From positions 1 to 8,271 of the forward strand of contig JANXSI010000004.1 of the NCBI GenBank assembly GCA_025352765.1: a stretch of 8,271 nucleotides of DNA, in the 5' to 3' direction. Positions 1-5,783 of this stretch are shown piece by piece; positions within the stretch are counted from its first letter, which is position 1, and each line of letters begins with the position of its first letter. A model generated the notes under the pieces. That model searched no databases and was not told where the DNA came from. It saw only the letters and a list, made by a program, of their open reading frames with translations. A program made the translations under genes and the position numbers. The stretch is from Devosia sp. Lineage in GTDB: Bacteria; Pseudomonadota; Alphaproteobacteria; Rhizobiales; Devosiaceae.

Positions 1-1488
1 GATCACGAGTCCCTGCACTGAGCGCAGCGCATCGAAGTCGACGTAGTTGAGGTCACGCGACGTGCCGCGCGATGGCGGGAAGGCGGTGACCACGTCGAGC
101 AGGTCGCCCACCACCGGATCGCGGAAGCTGTGGACCTTGTAGGGCTTGCCCAGCATCGCCGTCATCTCGAAGTGGCCACCTTGGTCGCGGCCGCGTGTCA
201 GCGCCACCGGTTCGGTAGCATTGAGCAGCACATCGCCGATCGACAGGACCCATGACCGGCCCTCCGAAGCGAGGGTCGCGAGCTTGGTCGTCGACAGGTC
301 GACCCGGACGATCTGCGTCTCCCCGGCGCTGGTTATGGTCAACCCCGAGGCAATCGACGACAAGGCATCCGAATGGCCCGGATCGTTGATCGTCGTCAGC
401 GTGTCGAACAGCATCCACAGCGTATCGCCACGGCGGAACACCGCCGACGGCGTGTCGCGCTCGAACGGGAACTTGACCCGCACGGTCCCCGACTGGTCGT
501 CCACCGTGGGAGTAATCGCCTCGCCTGGGACATAGGCGGCTCCCATCGCACCGGGGTCGGTTGCTGCGGTCGGGGCGGCCTCGGCCGCACTCGCTTCGCT
601 GGCCTTCGAGGCTTCTGCTTCTGCCTGCTTGGCAAGTTCTTCTGCGGTGGTCTGGTTCTCGACGACCGCCTGCGGCGAAAGGTCGATGTCGAGCATGAAG
701 GAGGTGCCGTGCTCGCCGTAAAAGCGCGGCGTGACCCCGGGGGCAAGGTTCAGCACGACACTGCTTCCCGCTGCGCTGACGGCGTTCGAGACGCCGAGGA
801 TCTGGGGGGGCATGTCCGCCTTGAGCACGTAGAGGTCGATAGGAACCGGCCAGTCGAACCCGATGGTCGCGATGGCACCGTCCTGCTTGAACTCGGCCTT
901 GGTGCCGACGCTCCAGTCGAACTGCAGACGGACAAACGTCGGGTTGCGTCCAACCTTGACGACCGGCGTCGGATTAAGGGCCTTGGCCTCGGCCGCCTTG
1001 CGCTCTTGTTCGGCGCGAATGGCCTCCTCCTTGGCGCGCTGCGCGACCGCCGCCACGATCTCGGGCGGCAGGCTCGGCGGCTGGCCCTGCCAGGTGGTCG
1101 GCATGATGTCGACGAAGAGCATCTCGTCGGCTTCCATCGAATGCACGGTGAACGCCGTGCGCAAGCCGAAGCGCATGCCTTTGCCGTCGGCGTCGAGCCG
1201 CCCGATGGTCAGATAGTCGGGGAGCGTCGCCGCCATGTCCGGCATGGTCATGGCGACGGGCGTGTCGAAGGTGATCGCCAGCACGCCATTGTCGAACGTC
1301 ACTTTATAGGGGGGCAGATCCTTGCGATCGAGGAACTGCAGGACGAGCCGGGCGTAGCCGGTCTCGGCCGTGGCGTGCAGTTGCATCCGCTCGGCGGCAA
1401 TGGCCGGCGACAGCGCCAGGACGAGCCAAAGCAGCGCGACCAGCAACAGCCGCACCGGCATTCCCGCCCGCTGCCCCAACTCACTCAT
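1..1488 (-). CDS. Exported protein with three AMIN-like repeats, motility-linked, C-terminus beyond the window
   Basis: The frame is open from the ATG at 1488 to the left edge, giving 496 codons with no stop, so the protein is partial. It begins with a hydrophobic export signal (about residues 11-32, ending SPAIAAE). An in-frame ATG at 1461 (codon 10) gives a more compact signal peptide and is a plausible alternative start; neither start has a strong ribosome site. Three beta-rich modules follow at about residues 47-128, 187-268 and 337-417. Each opens with an R-hydrophobic-x-hydrophobic strand (RLVLQF, RLQF, RVKF), has an FD step (FDTPV, FDWPV, FDTLT) and closes with a hydrophobic strand ending in DI or SI. 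Linkers at about 141-170 and 280-303 are Ala/Glu/Lys-rich and probably helical. The layout resembles AMIN domains, known as periplasmic envelope-targeting modules (AmiC, PilQ), but the match is by eye. It lies downstream of motE behind its own candidate promoter. I infer a periplasmic motor accessory. The unseen remainder could hold other domains such as TPRs. Confidence 0.85.
   Translation of the reverse strand, partial: MSELGQRAGMPVRLLLVALLWLVLALSPAIAAERMQLHATAETGYARLVLQFLDRKDLPPYKVTFDNGVLAITFDTPVAMTMPDMAATLPDYLTIGRLDADGKGMRFGLRTAFTVHSMEADEMLFVDIMPTTWQGQPPSLPPEIVAAVAQRAKEEAIRAEQERKAAEAKALNPTPVVKVGRNPTFVRLQFDWSVGTKAEFKQDGAIATIGFDWPVPIDLYVLKADMPPQILGVSNAVSAAGSSVVLNLAPGVTPRFYGEHGTSFMLDIDLSPQAVVENQTTAEELAKQAEAEASKASEASAAEAAPTAATDPGAMGAAYVPGEAITPTVDDQSGTVRVKFPFERDTPSAVFRRGDTLWMLFDTLTTINDPGHSDALSSIASGLTITSAGETQIVRVDLSTTKLATLASEGRSWVLSIGDVLLNATEPVALTRGRDQGGHFEMTAMLGKPYKVHSFRDPVVGDLLDVVTAFPPSRGTSRDLNYVDFDALRSVQGLVI
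238..480 (-). repeat. Protein repeat module 3 (AMIN-like), residues 337-417
   Basis: This third module starts RVKFPF, has LFDTLT 24 residues in, then DALSSIASGLTI and the strand QIVRVDL, and ends SWVLSI. It is 81 residues long. A possible fourth copy begins near residue 440, where FDALRSVQGLVI echoes DALSSIASGLTI, but it is cut by the window edge. Confidence 0.55.
685..930 (-). repeat. Protein repeat module 2 (AMIN-like), residues 187-268
   Basis: This second module starts RLQFDW, has FDWPV 24 residues in, then ADMPPQILGVS and the strand SSVVLNL, and ends SFMLDI. It has the same length (82 residues) as module 1 and follows a charged helical linker. Confidence 0.55.
1105..1350 (-). repeat. 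Protein repeat module 1 (AMIN-like), residues 47-128
   Basis: This is the first of three modules of 81-82 residues in the exported protein. It starts with the strand RLVLQF, has FDTPV about 27 residues in, carries a TIGRLDADGK turn and ends LFVDI. It is a protein-level repeat only; the DNA of the three copies is not visibly similar, so the duplication is old. Confidence 0.55.
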
Positions 1489-1525
1489 CGCCGGCTGCAC
1501 TCAACGCCCACGCAAACAAGCATTA

Positions 1526-1557
1526 AGCATAGAGGCGCCGGCTTAACGGCCGCTTAC
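1526..1557 (-). promoter_or_regulatory. Candidate CtrA box and -10 element upstream of the AMIN-like gene
   Basis: Read on the minus strand, GTAA-N7-TTAA lies at 1557-1543. It differs from the CtrA consensus TTAA-N7-TTAA at one base. Eleven bases later comes TATGCT (1531-1526), a -10-like hexamer. The start codon at 1488 is 54 bases past the box. The gap upstream of fliL has the same box, the same 11-base spacer and a 57-base distance, which makes chance less likely. Start of transcription is predicted near 1519. CtrA control is an inference. Confidence 0.5.
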
Positions 1558-1589
1558 GAAAACCGGGCTTTTTCCGGGTCTTTGGCGGG

Positions 1590-2651
1590 CTACTTGCCGA
1601 CGATCTGCGGCAGCGCCGCCAGATTTTCGCTGCCCGCGGCCGGCGGCGTCGGCGTGCTGGTCGCAAACGCCGTCGTCAGGGCCTGCGCCGGCTGCGGCGC
1701 CATGGCCGCAAGGACGGGCGCCATCTTCTTGGGGTTCATCGCCTGCGCGACCTTGATCAGCACGTTGAGATCGAGCGTGTCGAAGATCCGCGCCGCGTCG
1801 GCCGGCTTCATCGACTCGTACATCGAGACGATGCCCTTGAAGTTCTGGTCTTCGGCGGCCTTCTTCTGGTCGACCGCTGCCGCGACCTGAGCCTGCAGAT
1901 CCGCCAGCGCCTTGGTCTGGTCGTCGAGCTTCTTCTGCGCCGCCGCCAGCAGCGAGGCCTGCATCTCGAGGTCGGCCTGTCGCTTGTCGAGCTCGGCACT
2001 GCGCGCGCCAAGCCGCTGCAGCAGCAATTCCTTGCTGTTGTCGGGACTGGAGGCCGACAGCGGCACGATGTTGCCGTTGCCATCCTTGGTCGACGGGATC
2101 GCGTCGCCGTTCGCATCGACCGGCGCCGAAGAGGCCGCGCAATCCGTCGCAGTCGCGGCACCGGCGGTCGCGTCCGCGCCGTGCGCTGGAGCAGCGGCCG
2201 CAGGCGCAGCTTCACCGGACGCAGCCGGGGCGGCTGGCGCGCAGGTCACCGCTGCCGCCAGAGCCTCGGAACTTGCGCCGTGGGCCGGCGCCTCGGCAGA
2301 GCTCGACAGGGCCGCTTCACCGGATGCCGACGAACTGTCGGTTCCGGAGGCAGTATGATCCCCGGCCGGCGCGGCATGCTCGCCAGCCGGTGCTGCCTCG
2401 GGCTTGGTCGCAATCGTCGGGGCCGTATCGGCGAGGACCGCATTGGCGTCGGTCATCGTCGGGTCGGAGGGGGCCGTCGCGCCATCGGCAGGGGCAGCGG
2501 CATCAGCCGGCGGCGGCGTCGCGCCTTCAGCCAAGACTGCCGTGGTTCCCGTCAGCACATAGCCGCCATTGGTGACAAGGCCGATGCCCTTGAACACCAG
2601 CAGCGCCAGCGCCGCAAAGATCACCACTGGCAGCAGGCGGATCGGTTTCAC
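1590..2651 (-). CDS. motE: MotE-family flagellar motor accessory protein
   Basis: This 353-residue protein starts at GTG, supported by GGAGG nine bases upstream and by a GTGA overlap with the gene before it. A single membrane anchor lies at about residues 5-27. It is followed by a long Ala/Pro/Gly-rich segment (about 40-178), a short acidic stretch with DANGD and DGNGN (179-193), a coiled coil (about 206-268, heptad-rich with Lys, Asp and Gln) and a C-terminal MgtE_N/MotE-like helical domain (about 271-330, with SMYESMKPADAARIF and MNPKKMAPVLAAM). This order is typical of MotE-family proteins. In Sinorhizobium, MotE is a periplasmic chaperone for the motility protein MotC. Whether this protein serves the same partner is unknown, since no motC is visible here. 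Two cysteines (137 and 171) sit in the low-complexity segment, each following an APAHGA motif. It is the last gene of the fliL chain. Confidence 0.85.
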   Translation of the reverse strand: MKPIRLLPVVIFAALALLVFKGIGLVTNGGYVLTGTTAVLAEGATPPPADAAAPADGATAPSDPTMTDANAVLADTAPTIATKPEAAPAGEHAAPAGDHTASGTDSSSASGEAALSSSAEAPAHGASSEALAAAVTCAPAAPAASGEAAPAAAAPAHGADATAGAATATDCAASSAPVDANGDAIPSTKDGNGNIVPLSASSPDNSKELLLQRLGARSAELDKRQADLEMQASLLAAAQKKLDDQTKALADLQAQVAAAVDQKKAAEDQNFKGIVSMYESMKPADAARIFDTLDLNVLIKVAQAMNPKKMAPVLAAMAPQPAQALTTAFATSTPTPPAAGSENLAALPQIVGK

Positions 2652-3103
2652 GCCGCCCGTCCTCCGATACCGGGCCGCATCGCCAATTGCTGCAGCGCCG
2701 AGTGCAGCCGGCTCTGCGGCTCGGTATCTTCAACCGGCCTCGCCGGCTCGGGCTTGGCGACGACCAGCGGCTGCGTCTTGGCGGCCGCGGTGATGCGAAC
2801 GATCTTTTCGATCAGCTGCGAGCCATTGGCGACATGCTCGCCCAGCACGCGCTCGAACTTTTCCGTTTCCGCCAGCTTCTCGCTGAGCTGCGTGTCAGCC
2901 TCGAGCGCCGCGGTCTTGAGTTCCATGATTGCCGAGTGCGCCAGCGCCGTCGCCTGCACCAGGTCGCCGATCACCTTGGTGAACGACTCCCGGTCCTGGT
3001 GCATGCGCTTGAGGCGCGAGTTGAGGATGGCGCAATAGCAGATGGTCACAGCGAGCAGGACCGTCACCGATCCCTCGACCACCATTCCGAGGCTCAAACT
3101 CAT
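2648..3103 (-). CDS. DUF6468-type small membrane protein of the flagellar switch operon
   Basis: The start ATG at 3103 overlaps the fliM stop as ATGA, has GGAG eight bases upstream and immediately precedes a hydrophobic segment. The frame remains open upstream into fliM, but that extension would run through fliM coding sequence. The product has 151 residues: one transmembrane helix at about 8-27 (LGMVVE to CYCAIL), a Lys/Arg-rich step (NSRLKRMHQDR), then a long charged helical region to about residue 108, and a Pro-rich tail ending in a short helix (RLHSALQQLAM). This shape and its place between fliM and motE match the DUF6468 family of alphaproteobacteria, recognised from memory. The function is not known. 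I infer an inner-membrane protein with a helical soluble part that works with the switch or stator. Confidence 0.8.
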   Translation of the reverse strand: MSLSLGMVVEGSVTVLLAVTICYCAILNSRLKRMHQDRESFTKVIGDLVQATALAHSAIMELKTAALEADTQLSEKLAETEKFERVLGEHVANGSQLIEKIVRITAAAKTQPLVVAKPEPARPVEDTEPQSRLHSALQQLAMRPGIGGRAA

Positions 3104-4242
3104 GACCGCTGCTCCGCCTGTTGATCGATTGCTTCGAACGCCGCCATCGTGACCTTGGGCGGATTGAGCGGGCGCGTGACACGCACCGACACGTGATTGC
3201 CGATATGCCCCATCTGCGCTTCCGTCAGGTCGATCTCGCCGCACCGCAGCTTGACCGGTTGCGTCGGCGAGCGGTCGAACATGATGGTCTCGCCGGGCTT
3301 GAGGTTGAGCGCCCGGCTGAGCGGCAGGTCGAACTCGTGCAGCACCGCATGCACATGCACGTCCGCTGCGTAGATTTCGGTCGCCAGATGACCTTCCCAG
3401 ATCGGATCGCGGCCGAACTTCTCGCCCATGTACATCTGGAGGAGCTGTTCGCGGATCGGTTCGATCGTCGCATACGGCAGGAGGATTTCGACCTTGCCGC
3501 CGCGGTCGTCCATCTCGATCCGGAGTTCGATCAGGATGGCCGCATTGGCCGGGCGCGAGATGGCCGCAAAGCGCGGATTGGTCTCGAGCCGCTCGAGCTT
3601 GAAGTTGACCTGCGTGACCGGCTCGAACGCCTTGTGCGTGTCATCGAGAATGACCTCGATCATCCGGCGGGCCAGCGCCATCTCGATGGTCGTGTACGGA
3701 CGCCCCTCGACCCGGATCTGACCGCCGATCCGGCGACCGCCCAGCAGCACGTCGATCATCGAATAGATCAGGTTGCTGTCGACCGTCAGCAGGCCGAAAT
3801 TGTCCCACTCCTCGGCCTTGATCACGCTCAGCAGCGCCGGCAGTGGAATCGAATTCAAATAGTCGCCGAAGCGCACCGATGAGATCGACTCCAGCGACAC
3901 TTCGACGTTGTCGGAGGTGAAGTTGCGGAGCGACGTCGTGGTCAGCCGCACCAGCCGGTCGAACACGATCTCGAGCATCGGCAGGCGCTCGTAGGACACC
4001 AGCGCCGAATTGATGAGCGCCTGCACGCCGGTGAGCTCGACACCCAGATTGGTGTTCGAATCGAACCCAAGCAGGCTGTCGATCTCGTCCTGATTGAGGA
4101 CCCGGTCGGCCTGGTCTTCGCCGTCGCCGCTCGGAGTGGATTCGAGCATGGCAGCCCAGTCGGCCGACATCGGATCGTCCGCGCCGGCGCCCGCCGGGTT
4201 CCAGTCGTCTGTGAGCTTGTCCTCGTCTCCGGGTCCGGCCAT
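3100..4242 (-). CDS. fliM: Flagellar motor switch protein FliM
   Basis: FliM forms the middle of the C-ring and binds phosphorylated CheY, FliG and FliN, setting rotation direction or speed. The product has 380 residues, longer than the usual 330 or so. The excess is an N-terminal extension of about 48 residues rich in Asp and Gly with two tryptophan motifs (DDWNP, ADWAAML). The conserved CheY-binding peptide LNQDEIDSLL follows at 49-58. The middle domain spans about 75-265, with the FliG-contacting glycine loop around 168-174 (GGRRIGG). The C-terminal SpoA/FliN-like domain is about 305-358 (SRALNLKPGETIMFD to VSVRV). The start ATG at 4242 shares one base with the fliL stop (TAATG), with AAGGAAAT upstream inside fliL. 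No fliN follows in this operon. Confidence 0.97.
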   Translation of the reverse strand: MAGPGDEDKLTDDWNPAGAGADDPMSADWAAMLESTPSGDGEDQADRVLNQDEIDSLLGFDSNTNLGVELTGVQALINSALVSYERLPMLEIVFDRLVRLTTTSLRNFTSDNVEVSLESISSVRFGDYLNSIPLPALLSVIKAEEWDNFGLLTVDSNLIYSMIDVLLGGRRIGGQIRVEGRPYTTIEMALARRMIEVILDDTHKAFEPVTQVNFKLERLETNPRFAAISRPANAAILIELRIEMDDRGGKVEILLPYATIEPIREQLLQMYMGEKFGRDPIWEGHLATEIYAADVHVHAVLHEFDLPLSRALNLKPGETIMFDRSPTQPVKLRCGEIDLTEAQMGHIGNHVSVRVTRPLNPPKVTMAAFEAIDQQAEQRS

Positions 4243-4757
4243 TATTGCACCAGGATTTCCTTGAACAGGATGCCGTCGACCTGCGCCGGGAACACGGCGA
4301 CGTTGATGCGGCGGCGCAGTTCTTCCTTGAGCCGGTAGATGCCCGCCGACCCTTCGAGGTCGCTCTTGCGCAACTCGCGCAGATAGACCTGGAACGCATC
4401 GACGACCTTGGCCATGCGCGGCTGGATGTCTTTCATCACCGCCTCGTCGGCGACCTCGAGCGCCACGGTGAGCTTGAGGAACTGGTCCCCCGGGGCGCCA
4501 TCGTCGTTGAGGTTCACCGTCATCGGCGGCAGGTTGAAGATGAAGCTTTGTGCCGCAGCGGCGGCGGCGCCGCCTTCGGTCTTGGTGGCATCGGCCGCGC
4601 CCTTGCCGGCGAAGACGAAGAAATAGAGTCCCGCTCCAGCCAGCAGCAGGACGATCAGTCCGCCCGCGCCCATGATCAGGAGTTTCTTGGAACCGCCTTT
4701 CTTCTTGGCGGCCGGCGCAGCGCCTTCTGCGCCTTCTGCGTCAGCGTCGACAGCCAT
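4242..4757 (-). CDS. fliL: Flagellar basal body-associated protein FliL
   Basis: FliL is a single-pass inner-membrane protein that surrounds or supports the stator units and raises torque or stator engagement. The product has 171 residues, normal for the family. It has a short cytoplasmic tail with a lysine cluster (AAKKKGGSKK), a transmembrane helix at about 26-50, an Ala-rich linker, then the periplasmic stomatin-like domain beginning FNLPPMTVNL (about 74-83) and ending DGILFKEILVQ. The ATG at 4757 is preceded by a G-rich run (GGGGG) about six bases upstream. It is the first gene of the leftward operon, expressed from the divergent control region. Confidence 0.97.
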   Translation of the reverse strand: MAVDADAEGAEGAAPAAKKKGGSKKLLIMGAGGLIVLLLAGAGLYFFVFAGKGAADATKTEGGAAAAAAQSFIFNLPPMTVNLNDDGAPGDQFLKLTVALEVADEAVMKDIQPRMAKVVDAFQVYLRELRKSDLEGSAGIYRLKEELRRRINVAVFPAQVDGILFKEILVQ

Positions 4758-4797
4758 CGAAAACCCCCATTTCCCGAACGATTCCGGGCACCCGCTG

Positions 4798-4829
4798 AGC
4801 TAATCGCCTCATGGTTAACGATCCCTTAC
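4798..4829 (-). promoter_or_regulatory. Candidate CtrA-dependent promoter of the fliL operon
   Basis: On the minus strand the sequence is GTAA-N7-TTAACCAT. This is the CtrA consensus TTAA-N7-TTAA with one mismatch, plus the extended TTAACCAT half-site. The hexamer TTAGCT (4803-4798) follows the second TTAA by 11 bases and could serve as -10. Predicted transcription start is near 4791, leaving a leader of about 34 bases. In Caulobacter the fliLM operon is a CtrA-dependent class II unit, which supports the call. Binding itself is inferred. Confidence 0.65.
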
Positions 4830-4843
4830 CAACCAAGCCCAAA

Positions 4844-4909
4844 CCGGCAGAATTTGCCGGGTCATTCTTGCCGGGAGGACGTGAGCGAAGCGCGACCGAA
4901 ACCCGGCAA
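4844..4909. promoter_or_regulatory. Cluster of TTGCCGGG sites, candidate FlbD (ftr-like) enhancer
   Basis: TTGCCGGG occurs at 4854-4861 and 4868-4875, and in inverted form (CCCGGCAA) at 4902-4909. A further half, CCGGCA at 4844-4849, forms a perfect 6-base inverted repeat with TGCCGG (4855-4860). All sites lie between the two divergent promoters and upstream of both predicted transcription starts, so an RNA hairpin role is unlikely. They lie about 40-105 bases upstream of the sigma-54 -24 element, where an enhancer-binding activator would sit. FlbD is the expected protein by analogy with Caulobacter; the match to its sites is from memory. Confidence 0.5.
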
Positions 4910-4946
4910 ATCTTCGACAACACTGAAATCATTGAGAAATTCCGTC

Positions 4947-4962
4947 TGGCACGGTTTCTGCA
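4947..4962 (+). promoter_or_regulatory. Sigma-54 (RpoN) promoter of the flgFGAH operon
   Basis: The element TGGCAC-N5-CTGCA differs from the consensus TGGCAC-N5-TTGCA at one base. The invariant GG (4948-4949) and GC (4960-4961) are spaced exactly as required for -24/-12. Transcription should start near 4973, about 60 bases before the flgF ATG. Rod and ring operons are sigma-54 dependent in several alphaproteobacteria. Confidence 0.8.
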
Positions 4963-4965
4963 CTG

Positions 4966-5022
4966 TTAACGGCGAGGTGGCCCGCATGGGGATGTGAGCA
5001 GCTTCGGGGATTAACGACGGGG
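4966..5022 (+). repeat. Imperfect 12-base direct repeat in the flgF leader
   Basis: TTAACGGCGAGG (4966-4977) and TTAACGACGGGG (5011-5022) match at 10 of 12 bases, 45 bases apart. The first lies between the -12 element and the predicted transcription start and includes the palindrome GTTAAC, which contains a CtrA half-site. The second supplies the G-rich ribosome site (GGGG at 5019-5022), ten bases before the flgF ATG. Confidence 0.4.
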
Positions 5023-5032
5023 AATATGCGCC

Positions 5033-5770
5033 ATGGAAAATGCGCAGCTGGTCTCGCTCTCAAAGCAGATCGCTCTACAGCGTCAGATGGATGTCGTGGC
5101 CAACAACATGGCCAACATCAACACCAACGGCTTCAAGTCCGAGAACCTGTTGTTCCAGGACTTCCTGATGCCCAAGGCCAAGGACAACGACTTCGGCGGC
5201 CTCGACGCCAACGTGCATTTCACCGAGGACTGGTCGACCGTCCACGACATGAGCAACGGCCCGATCGAGCAGACCGGCGACCCGCTCAACGTCGCGCTCT
5301 CGGGCAGCGGTTTCCTGACCGTCCAGACCCCGCAGGGTCCCCGCTTTACCCGCAACGGCTCCTTCACGCTCGATGCCAAGGGCATCCTCGTCGACCTCAA
5401 GGGCAACCCGGTGCTCGGCGAGAGCGGCCCGATCAGCTTCAACGCCAGCGACACCGACATCACCATTTCGCCCGACGGCTCGGTCTCGGCCAGCAGCGGC
5501 GCCAAGGGCAAGCTGGCGCTGGTCGAATTCGCCAACCCGCAGGTCCTCGCCCGTGAGGGTGACAACTACTACTCGGGCCCCGCCGGAACCCCGGCGACCG
5601 CCACGCGGGTCGTCCAGGGCTCGATCGAGCGCTCCAACGTCTCGGGCGTCACCACCATGGCCGACATGATCCGGGTGGAGCGCGCCTACCAGACGCTCGC
5701 CAACCTGATGCAGCAGCAGGATGCCCTGCGAACCACCGCCGTCCAGCGCCTCGGCGATCTGAACGCCTGA
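5033..5770 (+). CDS. flgF: Flagellar proximal rod protein FlgF
   Basis: FlgF is part of the proximal rod that spans the periplasm. The product has 245 residues, normal for FlgF. The N-terminal rod helix carries the family motif ANNMANINTNGFK (about 23-35). The central hook-like domain has LSGSGFLTVQTPQGPRFTRN (about 89-108). The C-terminal rod helix starts QGSIERSNV and includes DMIRVERAYQ (about 195-220). There is no signal peptide, as expected for a type III export substrate. The start at 5033 puts the conserved N-terminus in register and has GGGG ten bases upstream. It is the first gene of the rightward operon. Confidence 0.95.
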   Translation: MENAQLVSLSKQIALQRQMDVVANNMANINTNGFKSENLLFQDFLMPKAKDNDFGGLDANVHFTEDWSTVHDMSNGPIEQTGDPLNVALSGSGFLTVQTPQGPRFTRNGSFTLDAKGILVDLKGNPVLGESGPISFNASDTDITISPDGSVSASSGAKGKLALVEFANPQVLAREGDNYYSGPAGTPATATRVVQGSIERSNVSGVTTMADMIRVERAYQTLANLMQQQDALRTTAVQRLGDLNA

Positions 5771-5783
5771 GCCGGAGACCATC

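Noticed and set aside
1553..1589. Possible terminator after motE (CCGG, A-rich loop, CCGG, TTTT on the minus strand)
   Set aside because: The stem is only four base pairs, because the larger CCCGG copies are direct and not inverted. It is too weak to call.
373..1890. Open frame of 505 codons on the plus strand
   Set aside because: It lies antisense to the AMIN-like gene and motE, crosses the gap between them, is rich in Arg, Gly and His, and has no recognisable domain. Long shadow frames are expected in DNA this rich in G and C.
4789..4808. Minus-strand stretch GGCGATTAGCTCAGCGGGTG, like the 5' part of a tRNA with its D-arm
   Set aside because: The D-arm does not close, no anticodon arm or GGTTCGAATCC-type T-arm follows, and fliL begins about 30 bases further on. 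It is more simply the -10 region and leader of the fliL promoter.
4868..4909. Hairpin of TTGCCGGG with CCCGGCAA as an RNA terminator or attenuator
   Set aside because: The loop would be 26 bases, there is no T-run, and both predicted transcripts start outside this stretch. DNA-binding sites explain it better.
5026..5556. Frame starting seven bases before flgF in another phase
   Set aside because: It has an ATG near the ribosome site, but its product is a low-complexity Arg/Gln shadow and the overlapping frame is a clear FlgF.
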